Source: Myxococcales bacterium
Lineage (GTDB): Bacteria; Myxococcota_A; UBA9042; UBA3505
Reading direction: 5' to 3'
Assembly: GCA_002728755.1 (NCBI GenBank)
Contig: PBVT01000022.1
Location: forward strand, 1 to 64,000
Length of the DNA stretch: 64,000 nucleotides
Shown: positions 44,149 through 53,683 of the stretch, piece after piece
Numbering within the stretch: the stretch's first letter is position 1
Layout of the letters: each line of letters opens with the position of its first letter
Made by a program: the position numbers and the translations under genes
Notes under the pieces: generated by a model
The model's database searches: none
The model's input: only the letters and a program-made list of their open reading frames with translations
Told to the model about the DNA's origin: nothing

Positions 44149-45285
44149 ATGGACATCTTTGAATCGATGACCACACAAGGGCATGAACAGGTGGTGTTTG
44201 TGTCTCTTGGGGATGCGGGCCTTAAAGCCATTATTGCAATTCACGATACTACACTGGGGCCAGCTCTGGGTGGTTGTCGAATGTATCCCTACAAAACGGA
44301 AGCGGAGGCCGTAGCCGATGCGATGCGTTTGTCTCGTGCGATGACATATAAAGCCGCCGCCGCGGGGCTCCACCTCGGGGGCGGGAAATCGGTGATTATT
44401 GGTGATCCCAAAACCGACAAAAATGAGCCCTTGTTTCGGGCTTTTGGTAAGGCTGTCGCGTCGTTGAGTGGGCGGTATATTACTGCCGAGGATGTGGGTA
44501 CCGACGTACAGGATATGGAATTCATCTTCTCCGAAACCGATTATGTAACGGGGGTAGATACGAGTCGTGGTGGAAGTGGAAACCCGTCTCCGTATACGGC
44601 ATTCGGTGTCATGCAGGGGATGATGGCATGTGTTGCACGCGCCTTCGGTGAGCAGTCCATGAAAGGGCGCACGGTCGCTATCCAGGGACTGGGCCATGTT
44701 GGCGCCCACCTGGCGGGTCTATTGAAGAAAGAAGGTGCGACGGTTATTGCCACGGATGTCGATAAGGCACGAGCCCAGAAGGTCGGAGAGGAACATGGTC
44801 TGGACGAATTGGTATCTCCAGACGATATTTTTTCCGTCCCATGTGATGTTTTCGCCCCCTGTGCAATGGGACTTGCTATCAATGAAAACACCATCGACAA
44901 GTTGAAATGTAAGGTCGTTGCAGGGGGGGCGAACAACCAACTGCAATCGGATGATTTTGGGGCAGAGCTTGAGCGACGAAACATCTTCTACGCACCAGAT
45001 TTCGTTATCAACGCAGGGGGGCTGATCAACGTATATACGGAATTGGAAGGATATAACGAGGAGCGGGCCATGCGTCTGGTTCGCAATTTATATTATAGCG
45101 TGGCCCGTATCTTCACGTTGGCCGAAGCCCATAATGAGCCGACTATTTTTGCGGCGCGTCGTATGGTGCGTTCAAGAATCCAGGAGGTTGCAAGACTGCA
45201 ACCCCACTTCAATCGATTTCCTGCGCGTGCTGCGATCCATCGAAACCATCGTGTACCTGCTGCCGCTCCTGGTCGTCGTCGCTGA
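44149..45285 (+). CDS. leucine/branched-chain amino acid dehydrogenase
   Basis: This is a 378-residue enzyme of the Glu/Leu/Phe/Val dehydrogenase family. The catalytic lysines fall at K68 (RAMTYKAAAAG) and K80 (LHLGGGKSVI), as in Bacillus leucine dehydrogenase. The NAD-binding motif is VAIQGLGHVGAHLA, and substrate-specificity features (GGANNQL) match leucine rather than glutamate dehydrogenases. It deaminates branched amino acids, so it would feed catabolism or start branched fatty-acid synthesis. The last 27 residues (after QEVAR) are an unusual basic, Pro/Arg-rich extension beyond the family end. Confidence 0.9.
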   Translation: MDIFESMTTQGHEQVVFVSLGDAGLKAIIAIHDTTLGPALGGCRMYPYKTEAEAVADAMRLSRAMTYKAAAAGLHLGGGKSVIIGDPKTDKNEPLFRAFGKAVASLSGRYITAEDVGTDVQDMEFIFSETDYVTGVDTSRGGSGNPSPYTAFGVMQGMMACVARAFGEQSMKGRTVAIQGLGHVGAHLAGLLKKEGATVIATDVDKARAQKVGEEHGLDELVSPDDIFSVPCDVFAPCAMGLAINENTIDKLKCKVVAGGANNQLQSDDFGAELERRNIFYAPDFVINAGGLINVYTELEGYNEERAMRLVRNLYYSVARIFTLAEAHNEPTIFAARRMVRSRIQEVARLQPHFNRFPARAAIHRNHRVPAAAPGRRR

Positions 45286-45408
45286 TTCTTGTGGGAATAG
45301 ACTCGGTCTCGCTCGTGTTGGGTCTTGGACTTGGCAAAGCACTCTGGGATCGCTACGTTCACGCATACTGGGATCGATTCCAGACCAGGAGTAGATGGGG
45401 GCTGATTC

Positions 45409-46869
45409 GTGCTGGGATTTCGCGTAATTGGAGTTGCTATATTCTGGGTACTTCTTGTACCCGCCGCGCTGGCTTCCCAACGTCCGAAGGCGTGGGTAGA
45501 CGAGGTGCCCCGATCGTTCCATGCATGGGAGTTGGAAAACCATCGATACGATATCCGACCGGTACGCACCCCCCAACCGCACGAACCTTCGACCTCCACT
45601 CGTTTTCCATCGACTCTGAGCGGACAGGATATGATCTCCTATGGGTATCTCCCCTATTGGGAATTTGATGCCGAGATCCCCTGGAGTGAGCTTACGCATC
45701 TAGGTTATTTCTCGGTCGGAGTGGATGGTACCGGCGAACTGATCAACGATCATGGATGGGGTAGTGATGCCCAGCTTCAACTCGTGGAAGAGGCGCATAG
45801 CCATGGAGTCCGGGTCGATCTGGTCATTACCCTGTTCAACGCCAACCAATTGGCGAGCCTTTTGAATAATGAAAGCCATCGCGACCATTTCGTAGCAAAC
45901 CTGGTTGACGCGGTGGTGACTGGAAACGCGGATGGGGTCAATCTGGATTTCGAATTGCTTCCCGTGCAGGCCAGATCTTCCCTGGTCAGTCTTGTTCTTG
46001 AGCTGGGGGCGGCCCTTGAAGAGGTGGCACCAGAAACGCAGATTTCATTGGCCATGCCCGCCGTCGATTGGGACGGGGCGTATGACTATGATCTCCTATC
46101 TGCATCCAGCGATTTCCTATTCATTATGTGTTATGGCTACCATTGGGGTGGGGGACCACCCGGACCCAACGCCCCCCTACATGGTAGCGTCTTTGGAGAC
46201 TATTCGATCGAATGGACCATCAACGACTACATTGAATGGGGTGGAGATGGAATCACAGACCGATTGGTAATCGGCCTACCATCCTATGGCCGTCGTTGGC
46301 CGACCACAGGGCCGGAGATACCCGGCACGGCCCTCGAAAATGGTGTTGTCCGAACGTATCGGCAAGTCCTGGATTGGCCTGGTTTATCCAGCTTTACGTT
46401 CGATCCTGAGTTAGGAGAGTTCTACTACGTCGACCAGAGTGACGGGACCTGGCATCAGCTTTTTATCGACCTCGGAGAGTCTACCGCGACGAAGGTCGAA
46501 TACGCCTTAGGCCGTGGGCTCCGCGGCTATGGGTTCTGGGCGTTGGGGTATGATGCCAACGATCCGGCGTATTGGAGCCCGATTCGGGATGCCGTACATA
46601 CGGCTCTTGGATTTTCTACAGGGCTGCCAGGAGAGGATACGGGGAGTCAGGTGGAGCCAAGCCAGGCAGATGTCTATGAGAGCCTGTCCACAGATACCGT
46701 GGTCTCCAACGATGAATTGGACACGGATAGTATGGCGGATATAGAGGGCGCTCCTATGACTCCACGCTCTAGTTCCGGCGGATGTTCCGCGGGTATTCCT
46801 GTTACCGGGTTTGCCCCGCTATCTGGTATACTGGGCGTTCTTGCTTTGGTGTTGCGGAGGAAATGGTGA
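45409..46869 (+). CDS. GH18 family glycosidase with MYXO-CTERM-like tail
   Basis: The protein has 486 residues from a GTG. A signal peptide ends at ALA-S (residue 22/23). The glycoside hydrolase 18 domain spans about 75-400, with the active-site strand ADGVNLDFE and catalytic Glu182. The Asn in place of the third Asp is also seen in YaaH/SleL-type peptidoglycan enzymes, so the target may be peptidoglycan or chitin. The C-terminus is a sorting signal: an acidic Thr/Ser-rich spacer, GGCSAG, a hydrophobic helix and RRK. This matches MYXO-CTERM. Its 3' end overlaps the GGDEF gene by 7 bases. Confidence 0.85.
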   Translation: MLGFRVIGVAIFWVLLVPAALASQRPKAWVDEVPRSFHAWELENHRYDIRPVRTPQPHEPSTSTRFPSTLSGQDMISYGYLPYWEFDAEIPWSELTHLGYFSVGVDGTGELINDHGWGSDAQLQLVEEAHSHGVRVDLVITLFNANQLASLLNNESHRDHFVANLVDAVVTGNADGVNLDFELLPVQARSSLVSLVLELGAALEEVAPETQISLAMPAVDWDGAYDYDLLSASSDFLFIMCYGYHWGGGPPGPNAPLHGSVFGDYSIEWTINDYIEWGGDGITDRLVIGLPSYGRRWPTTGPEIPGTALENGVVRTYRQVLDWPGLSSFTFDPELGEFYYVDQSDGTWHQLFIDLGESTATKVEYALGRGLRGYGFWALGYDANDPAYWSPIRDAVHTALGFSTGLPGEDTGSQVEPSQADVYESLSTDTVVSNDELDTDSMADIEGAPMTPRSSSGGCSAGIPVTGFAPLSGILGVLALVLRRKW

Positions 46870-48644
46870 CGCGCAAGGTACGATTGCCTACGGGGGAACT
46901 CCGTTCGATGAGGAAGACCAGGCCTGCGGCCCTGGGATATATTCTTCTATGCGATGTGTTGACCCTTCTGGTCTTGGGGTGGGCCCTGTTGACTGCCCTT
47001 AAAGCGGGCGATGTCTTCCGCGTGAGCATGGGGTATCACGTCTATCTATTCGTACTCATGCTCGCCGCTCGATTAATGGCCTTTTCTTTAGGTAAGGCCA
47101 ATGTAACCCTGGATACTCCGGTTATTGTGGCGTCGATGTTCTTTCTTGGTCCTGCTGCGACCGCGTTGGTAATTCTGCCATCCTGGTTGGGAGATGGACT
47201 CTATAAGTTTTCACGTCAGGAGGCCCCATTCACACCCGATCGTACGGTTCGGTATCGAATTTCACGACTGTTTTTCGCGCCGTTGGTTACAGCGTTCCTC
47301 GGGTATTTTCTCGCCGTTGGTGTTGAGGAAGTCTCCCTGGCGGCGGCCACTTCATCGGAGTTCCTACGCCTGGGTGCGATGGTTTTATGGGTCACTCTCG
47401 TCTTCATCGTGGTGCAGTACTGTGTGGTATTGGCGTCGTACGCCTTGGATGGAATCCCGGTGGGTGTCTTGGTACGTGAAACGTTGTTGCCTGGCCTGGT
47501 GACCGAGATCGCGCTGGTACCCGTGGCCATCCTCCTTGTTTCCCTTCTGCAGCTCGAGAACCCCTACCCATTTCTTGTGCTTGCCTTCGCCTATCTCGTG
47601 ATCGCGAATATCTTTCAGCGTTTGGCGAGCGCACGACAGCAGACCCTTCGGACTGTGGGTGATCTCCAGCGGCTCGTACGGGCCGGTGAACGTGTATTTG
47701 CCGTGTTGAGCCATCGGCAGGTCCTTCGGCAATTGACCGAGGCTGTCCATGCCGAGATACCCGGTGCTGATATGGCAGTCGCAGGGATCTGGGATGAGGA
47801 GGAGGACCGCTACATTCTAGGCGCTCTAGATGAGGATGGCTGGCATATCGATAAGGAAAACGCTCGCATCAAAGCCTTCGTGGATTGTGTCGGGCATGCG
47901 GAAGAGTCGGTTGTCATCCGCCTGGAACAGTCTGGAGAGGAACGTATATTCGCGATCATTCCCTTTGTTATGGATGAGACTCCAGAAGGGTTTATCGGAG
48001 CCGTACTTCATTCCGATATGCGACTCCCTTCCACCGCACCGACACGCGACCCGGGACTCTATGCGGTGAGTCGTTTACGCAACCTGGCGGCGATCTCTGC
48101 TATTGCGGTACACAACGCGCGTTTATACCGGTTATCTACCGTCGACGGTCTGACCGGATTGTATGTGCGGCGGTATTTCAATCGACGATATCACGAAGAG
48201 GTCTGTCGAGCATTGCGTCATCGGAACCCTCTATCTCTCCTGGTATGTGATCTAGACGACTTCAAGAGAGTGAATGACTCCTTTGGGCATAAGGTAGGAG
48301 ATCGGGTTCTTAAATTGGTGGGGGCTACCTGCCTCGCCAATATCCGTAGCGAGGATGTGGCATGTCGTTATGGTGGAGATGAGTTCGTTATTCTTCTACC
48401 CGAGACCGATCTGGATGCGGCTGTTGTCGTCGCAGAGCGTGTGAACCAGCGCATTCGCCAACTCGGATTTTTAGAGAATGGGCAAATGGTAGAGTTCTCC
48501 GTCTCCGTTGGTGTATCCAGTTTCGATCCGAGTCGAATGCAGGATGTTCCCGATTTGGTTGAACACGCGGATCAGGCCCTCTATTGTGCGAAGAATGAGG
48601 ACCGTAAAGGCGATGTGGTGATAGCCCAGATGGTGGGCGTATAA
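46863..48644 (+). CDS. membrane diguanylate cyclase (TM-GAF-GGDEF)
   Basis: The protein has 593 residues from an ATG (46863) that overlaps the GH18 stop; a GTG at 46866 is better spaced from the GGAGG site. About seven hydrophobic segments fill residues 20-265. A GAF-like sensor domain follows (about 290-430). The GGDEF domain has STVDGLTGLYVRRYFN, VCDLDDFKRVNDSFGHKVGD and RYGGDEFVIL, with RSED five residues before GGDEF as the inhibitory site. Coupling to a cell-wall hydrolase gene suggests c-di-GMP control of the envelope, but that is context only. Confidence 0.88.
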   Translation: MVTRKVRLPTGELRSMRKTRPAALGYILLCDVLTLLVLGWALLTALKAGDVFRVSMGYHVYLFVLMLAARLMAFSLGKANVTLDTPVIVASMFFLGPAATALVILPSWLGDGLYKFSRQEAPFTPDRTVRYRISRLFFAPLVTAFLGYFLAVGVEEVSLAAATSSEFLRLGAMVLWVTLVFIVVQYCVVLASYALDGIPVGVLVRETLLPGLVTEIALVPVAILLVSLLQLENPYPFLVLAFAYLVIANIFQRLASARQQTLRTVGDLQRLVRAGERVFAVLSHRQVLRQLTEAVHAEIPGADMAVAGIWDEEEDRYILGALDEDGWHIDKENARIKAFVDCVGHAEESVVIRLEQSGEERIFAIIPFVMDETPEGFIGAVLHSDMRLPSTAPTRDPGLYAVSRLRNLAAISAIAVHNARLYRLSTVDGLTGLYVRRYFNRRYHEEVCRALRHRNPLSLLVCDLDDFKRVNDSFGHKVGDRVLKLVGATCLANIRSEDVACRYGGDEFVILLPETDLDAAVVVAERVNQRIRQLGFLENGQMVEFSVSVGVSSFDPSRMQDVPDLVEHADQALYCAKNEDRKGDVVIAQMVGV

Positions 48645-48659
48645 GCCACCCAGGGACCC

Positions 48660-49361
48660 TTAATTCAGCAGGAAGGCCCATAAGTTGTACATCACATGCG
48701 TGTACACTGCGACGGCCAGGCCACGGACCAGAAAGATACCACCCAGCAGTAAGCCAGCGAAGGTCCGGTATAGAAAGGTATAGAGTTGGAACGACTCAGG
48801 GCCGAGGTAATGAGCCAATGAAAAGACAACGGATGAAATGATCAGGGCGATAGAAGTGTGGATAAAGGGTGCCTTCCTTCCACCGGATTCCAACCAGGCT
48901 AGCAGGCCTGCAATCATCAACATGCGAAAGATAAGCTCTTCATAGACTCCGGCTCCTGCCGAGATAAATACATATAAGCCCTTCTCGGGGACCGTGATGC
49001 TTACGTAGGGAACTTCGGACATGGCCATCGCGACCAGAGTTCCAAGAATCGCGCTATATAGTGCGGCCTCGGCGAGAAGGTAGAGTGGGTCTGTGAATGT
49101 CAGTGGTGTCTTATTCTTATTTTTGATCGTGCGAAAATATGTGAATCCGCCGACCAACAAGATCAGTCCATTGCAAATCAAGAAACCCTTCAAGCCACTC
49201 AAACGGATAACCGCGGGGGTAAAGAGATCCACCCCATTCATGGTCCGAAAGTCCGTTAGAATCGTCCCCAGGTTGTAGATTATAAGCCAGGGAATGATGA
49301 GCAGAAGGGCGTTTTCGAGGCCGCTTGTGCGACGCAGATATTGATTGAGTTTCTTCCGCAT
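48660..49361 (-). CDS. CPBP family glutamic intramembrane protease
   Basis: This is a 233-residue protein with about six to seven membrane segments. It carries the CPBP signatures EELIFR (Glu141-Glu142...Arg146), FSLAHYLG (His184) and YTHVMYN (His222, Asn226). This superfamily includes CAAX proteases, and the myxosortases that cleave MYXO-CTERM tails belong to it. A MYXO-CTERM-like substrate lies two genes away on the opposite strand, so a myxosortase role is a testable idea. Confidence 0.85.
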   Translation of the reverse strand: MRKKLNQYLRRTSGLENALLLIIPWLIIYNLGTILTDFRTMNGVDLFTPAVIRLSGLKGFLICNGLILLVGGFTYFRTIKNKNKTPLTFTDPLYLLAEAALYSAILGTLVAMAMSEVPYVSITVPEKGLYVFISAGAGVYEELIFRMLMIAGLLAWLESGGRKAPFIHTSIALIISSVVFSLAHYLGPESFQLYTFLYRTFAGLLLGGIFLVRGLAVAVYTHVMYNLWAFLLN

Positions 49362-49503
49362 ATCTCTATCCTGTCACGACCTGGGGCGCGCCGCATATTT
49401 CTGGAGTTTTTCCCTGTCTTCCATGTGTCACGACTATCTGATATGAGAACTTTCCCGTGCAATCGATCGGTGTGCACGAAATGGCAATCACGGAGCGGAC
49501 AAA

Positions 49504-51213
49504 ATGAATGAAGGGGGTAAATTCCTGATCCTTGGCGGTGCCGGATTGGTGGGGCTCCAGGTCTGTCGGACAGTGGCTCGTGATTTTTCTCCGGGTACCA
49601 TCATCGTCGCGAGCCTTTTGCTTGGCGAGGCGGAGGCCACGTGCAAAGAATTGGCAGAAGAGTTCCCCGATGTGGAGTTCGTCCCCGAGTATGGAAATCT
49701 ATTTGTACCCGAGGATCTGGCCGACGCTCCCCGCAGCGCGCTTCGAGATGATCCAGCCAACCGGGCTCGTATTCTGCAGCATACATTTGGTGATTTTGAG
49801 CAGGAATACAAAACCAACAAATTGGCCGGGACCATTAAAAAACATCGACCCCAGGTCATCGTCGATTCCGTAAATACTGCTACAGGCTTTTCCTACCAGG
49901 ATGTCTTCGGGACCACGGTTCGCGTAGAAGAACTCCTGAAAGATCCTGCTATTGAGAACCACGACGCCCTGCAGCGTGAGGTGGAAGTCCTTATGATGAG
50001 CCAGGGGGCGCCGCAGTTGATTCGTCATATCCGCTTCCTGTACCGGGCGACGGTGGAAGTGGGGACTCGAGTCTATGTGAAAGTTGGTACGACGGGTACC
50101 GGTGGTATGGGGTTGAATATTCCCTACACCCATAGCGAAGATCGACCGAGTAGCCAGCTGTTGAATAAGACCGAGGTTGCTTTTGGGCATACGGGGCTTC
50201 TGTTCTTGATGGCACGTACGCCGGACGCCCCTATCGTCAAAGAGATTAAGCCGGCCGCCATGATCGGTTATCGCGCCGTACAATATACGGAGATCCGTGG
50301 CCGCGATGGTCATCCCCAGCATGTATTTGAGCCCAGGACTGTGAACCTGGAATCCGAAGGGATGTTGGGACTGCGGGAAGACTCGGAGGGATACGTGGAT
50401 CACGGTCTCCTCCAGACAACCGTGGTGAACACTGGGGAAAACGGTGTGTTCACACGGGGAGAGTTTGGGGCGATCACCGCGATTGGCCAGATGGAATTTG
50501 TGACACCCGAGGAGATCGCCCGAACGGTGGCTCTGGAAATCCGTGGTGCGACCACCGGACGAGATATTATCAGTGCTCTGGATGGAGCGGTTATGGAGCC
50601 ATCCTACCGCGCGGGCATGATTCGAACCGTAGCCCAGGAGGACCTCGCGGCCCTGGAAGCCAAGATGGAGGATCACTCGGTGGCTCTCGGACAGCTCGGT
50701 CCTCCGGAACTGAGCAAACTTCTCTTTGAGGCCCACCTGATTAAAGAGACTTTTGGGGCGGAGAGAGACGGTATCCTATATATCGATGGCGACCGATCCA
50801 ACCCACGCGACCCGGCTGATGCGGCCCAGGCCATCGCGGAGATATGCAGTAATCATACGGTGCGGCAGACAGCAACCAGTGTGGGGATACCCATTCTCTA
50901 TCCCGATGGATGTACTCTGTTCCGAGGTCCGCGGATCAACGTGCCCGAGGTCCGTGGGCGTGATCAGCGCGTGTCCCTCGAGGACGCAGACGCAGTCGAG
51001 GGATATATTCGAAAGGGTTGGGTCGATCTTCGCCCCGCGAATATTGCCCTCTGGCAGGATCGATTCCGTCGAATGATCGAAGCACGTGAACATGTTGCGA
51101 CCAAGGGGTCGGCTGCTTTCACATTGGCCACATATCTTGGCCAGGACATCGAGATCGGTGAAGTGGTTGCCTGGGTGTTGAACAACGAGATGGGTGGCTC
51201 GCGTCTATTCTAG
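49504..51213 (+). CDS. NAD(P)-binding Rossmann protein, short-chain dehydrogenase-like
   Basis: This is a 569-residue protein with an N-terminal Rossmann fold (FLILGGAGLVGLQVCRTVA, residues 7-25), followed by an unclassified long domain with many short Asp/Glu-rich segments. It has no signal peptide. Annotation as a saccharopine- or short-chain-dehydrogenase relative is the closest I can support from the N-terminus. A CGGAGCGGACAAA stretch precedes the ATG. Its 3' end overlaps queG by 9 bases, convergently. Confidence 0.6.
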   Translation: MNEGGKFLILGGAGLVGLQVCRTVARDFSPGTIIVASLLLGEAEATCKELAEEFPDVEFVPEYGNLFVPEDLADAPRSALRDDPANRARILQHTFGDFEQEYKTNKLAGTIKKHRPQVIVDSVNTATGFSYQDVFGTTVRVEELLKDPAIENHDALQREVEVLMMSQGAPQLIRHIRFLYRATVEVGTRVYVKVGTTGTGGMGLNIPYTHSEDRPSSQLLNKTEVAFGHTGLLFLMARTPDAPIVKEIKPAAMIGYRAVQYTEIRGRDGHPQHVFEPRTVNLESEGMLGLREDSEGYVDHGLLQTTVVNTGENGVFTRGEFGAITAIGQMEFVTPEEIARTVALEIRGATTGRDIISALDGAVMEPSYRAGMIRTVAQEDLAALEAKMEDHSVALGQLGPPELSKLLFEAHLIKETFGAERDGILYIDGDRSNPRDPADAAQAIAEICSNHTVRQTATSVGIPILYPDGCTLFRGPRINVPEVRGRDQRVSLEDADAVEGYIRKGWVDLRPANIALWQDRFRRMIEAREHVATKGSAAFTLATYLGQDIEIGEVVAWVLNNEMGGSRLF

Positions 51214-52284
51214 GTCGCCGTCTTTCGACTGCACTTCGTCTAGCCAGCGCACAGTTCGCTGTAGGCCTTCCGGCCCAGTTCGTTTCAGTGGTGTCCCAAT
51301 CAACCGCTCTCGTGCCTGCTCCGGTCTCTTCAGAAAGGCGTCCACATCCGCGCGTCGGGGGGCTTCGCCAAGATTACGCGGATGAAAATCGTTGAGGGTC
51401 GTCATCGGGCTCTTTCGGTTAAAGGGGCATACATCCTGGCAAAGGTCACAGCCGAATAGATGGGGGGCGAGCCCCGAACTTTGATCGACCGGTAATTCGT
51501 TCTCTCGGGTCTCGATGGTTCGATAGGAAATACAACGAGTCGCATCCAAAACGTAGGGTTCTACAAAGGCGTCCGTTGGGCAGACGTCCAGGCATGCGGT
51601 GCAGCTACCACAATGGTCGGGGACTGCGCCCGTGGGTTGAAGGTCCAGACTGGTGAGGATCACCCCCAGAAAGAACCAGGACCCTACCATCGGATTGACC
51701 ACAAGTGTGTTCTTAGCCATCCAGCCCAAGCCCGCATGGGTGGCGAGAACCTTCTCCATAAGAGGGCCTGTGTCCACCCATTGGCGGAAATCATGTTCGG
51801 GTCCAAAGGCTTCTTTGAGTTGCCGTACGAGTCTACGATTCATGCGGGTCAGCACACGATGGTAGTCGCGGCCCCAGCCGTAGCGACTGATCCATAATCG
51901 TTCGTCGGCGTCTGGATAGGCCTGATCAGATTCTGGGTCGATGAGAGCGTCTGTATGAGGAAATGGCGTCTCGTAGATCAGACCCACGACAAGCGCACTT
52001 CGAGCCCACGGTGAAACCTCACTGGGATCCATCCGTTTCGTAGCGGTCTTGCGAAGATAGTCCATCGTGCCGGCGTATCCCCGGTCTAGAAATTCCTGCA
52101 GATGTACATGTTCCGGGTGGGGGCCGATCGGACCAACACCGGCGAGACTATAACCCTGTTGTAGGGCCAGGGTTCGGACTCGAGCCGCATCACGCGCGGG
52201 ATTTGTTGCGTGACCTGGCTGTAGAGGATCGCCATCTACAGAAAGAGAAATGGCCGCCTGGCCTCTGAGGTTTTCGGTGTCCAA
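51205..52284 (-). CDS. queG: epoxyqueuosine reductase QueG
   Basis: The protein has 359 residues from a TTG. It has the catalytic Asp region WVDTGPLMEKVLA, the two ferredoxin-type clusters CGSCTACLDVCPTDAF and FGCDLCQDVCPFNRK, and the cobalamin-binding N-terminal half of QueG proteins. It completes queuosine synthesis on tRNA by reducing epoxyqueuosine. The N-terminus (about 35 residues before the first family match) may be overlong. It diverges from nhaA. Confidence 0.93.
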   Translation of the reverse strand: MDTENLRGQAAISLSVDGDPLQPGHATNPARDAARVRTLALQQGYSLAGVGPIGPHPEHVHLQEFLDRGYAGTMDYLRKTATKRMDPSEVSPWARSALVVGLIYETPFPHTDALIDPESDQAYPDADERLWISRYGWGRDYHRVLTRMNRRLVRQLKEAFGPEHDFRQWVDTGPLMEKVLATHAGLGWMAKNTLVVNPMVGSWFFLGVILTSLDLQPTGAVPDHCGSCTACLDVCPTDAFVEPYVLDATRCISYRTIETRENELPVDQSSGLAPHLFGCDLCQDVCPFNRKSPMTTLNDFHPRNLGEAPRRADVDAFLKRPEQARERLIGTPLKRTGPEGLQRTVRWLDEVQSKDGDLE

Positions 52285-52414
52285 AAGGGCGACTCGTGCT
52301 CCATTAATAATCGATTCTTACCACTCAATCGCGGCAAGAAGAAGCCTCATCTTGCGTTGTGGCGCGGTTCCGGTTAAGTCTTTGCATCACAAACGAGTGA
52401 CTGGAGACGTGTAT

Positions 52415-53674
52415 ATGGCACAGCGAATCAAGAAGATTACGCATCTTCTTCAAGAGTTTTCACTACCTCTTATTGCGGGGGTTGTTGTTTCACTGATCTA
52501 CGCCAACGTAGATCTGCACCAATACGAAGCGATAATTCATTACCAGTTTGGATCCGCGACACTTCTTGGTCATAAACTCACCGTTCATTATCTGATTAAC
52601 GATATCTTCATGGTGCTGTTCTTTGGGATAGCGGCCAAAGAGATTACAGAGAGCGTACTTCCTGGCGGGGATCTCAACCCACCATCACGAGCCGTAAACC
52701 CCTTATTGGGTACATTGGGCGGTGTATTTGGGCCCGTAGGGGTGTATTTCCTATTGGTGCATCTGGCCTATTCCGGTCATGCGGATGCGAGCATTATTCG
52801 CCATGGATGGGGCGTACCTACGGCCACAGATATCGCGCTGGCCTGGTTGGTGGCACGTGTCATCTTTGGGGCCCGACATGCGGCGGTAAGTTTTCTTTTA
52901 TTGCTGGCTGTTGCGGATGACGCGATCGGGCTCGGGATCATCGCTGTTGTGTACCCCAAGAGCTCACCAGAGGTCTTATATCTCTTATATTTCACCGCAC
53001 CCGGAATGATCCTGGCCTATATAATGCGCAAAAAAGGCGTACGGGCTTGGCTCCCCTATGTGGCCTTTGCGGGAGTCTTGAGCTGGATTGGTTTTTCCAT
53101 GGCGCATTTGCATCCTGCCCTGGCGTTGGTTCCCATTGTACCGTTTATGCCGGGTCCAAGCAGAGATACCGGCCTCTATGTAGGTCATGACGAGGTGGAT
53201 GAGGAACATGCCGCCCAGGCCGCGGGGGAAACCGTCACAGACCATCATGACCACAGTACGCTTCATGAATTCGAACATAATCTGAAGCTACCAATCGACC
53301 TCGGATTGTTCTTTTTCGGCTTTGCCAACGCGGGGGTTCCATTCACATCCATTAACACTGTGACATGGATTGTTCTGGCCTCTCTTATTCTGGGAAAGAT
53401 GGTGGGAATTACCTTCTTCTCCTGGTTCGGAACAAAGATCGGCTTCCCCCTACCGGATGGTATGTCTATACGTCATCTGGTTGTGGCGGGGATCGTGGCT
53501 GGCCTCGGTCTTACAGTGGCTCTCTTTGTCGCCGGAGAGGCTTTTAAGACAGCGGAAGCTGCTGCCTACCTGGGGCCTGCAAAAATGGGTGCCGTATTTA
53601 GCGCGGGTGCTGGTCTGCTAGCCTACGTTATCGCGCGAGCATGGGGGATTCGTCCCGAGAGCGACGGCTCCTGA
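52415..53674 (+). CDS. nhaA: Na+/H+ antiporter NhaA
   Basis: The protein has 419 residues from the ATG at 52415 (MAQRIKK), with CTGGAGA seven bases upstream; the open frame extends back into queG, but that part is not family-like. About 12 membrane segments are present, with the ion-binding Asp pair LLAVADDAIGLG and the TDIALAW motif. A His/Asp-rich loop (ETVTDHHDHSTLHEFEHNL) lies in the middle. It exports Na+ in exchange for protons. TrmH follows 9 bases later. Confidence 0.95.
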   Translation: MAQRIKKITHLLQEFSLPLIAGVVVSLIYANVDLHQYEAIIHYQFGSATLLGHKLTVHYLINDIFMVLFFGIAAKEITESVLPGGDLNPPSRAVNPLLGTLGGVFGPVGVYFLLVHLAYSGHADASIIRHGWGVPTATDIALAWLVARVIFGARHAAVSFLLLLAVADDAIGLGIIAVVYPKSSPEVLYLLYFTAPGMILAYIMRKKGVRAWLPYVAFAGVLSWIGFSMAHLHPALALVPIVPFMPGPSRDTGLYVGHDEVDEEHAAQAAGETVTDHHDHSTLHEFEHNLKLPIDLGLFFFGFANAGVPFTSINTVTWIVLASLILGKMVGITFFSWFGTKIGFPLPDGMSIRHLVVAGIVAGLGLTVALFVAGEAFKTAEAAAYLGPAKMGAVFSAGAGLLAYVIARAWGIRPESDGS

Positions 53675-53683
53675 GACATTGGC

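Noticed and set aside
49699-50736. Minus-strand ORF of 345 codons
   Set aside because: Antisense to the Rossmann-protein gene, which has a start site and a clear NAD-binding motif. The product looks non-globular.
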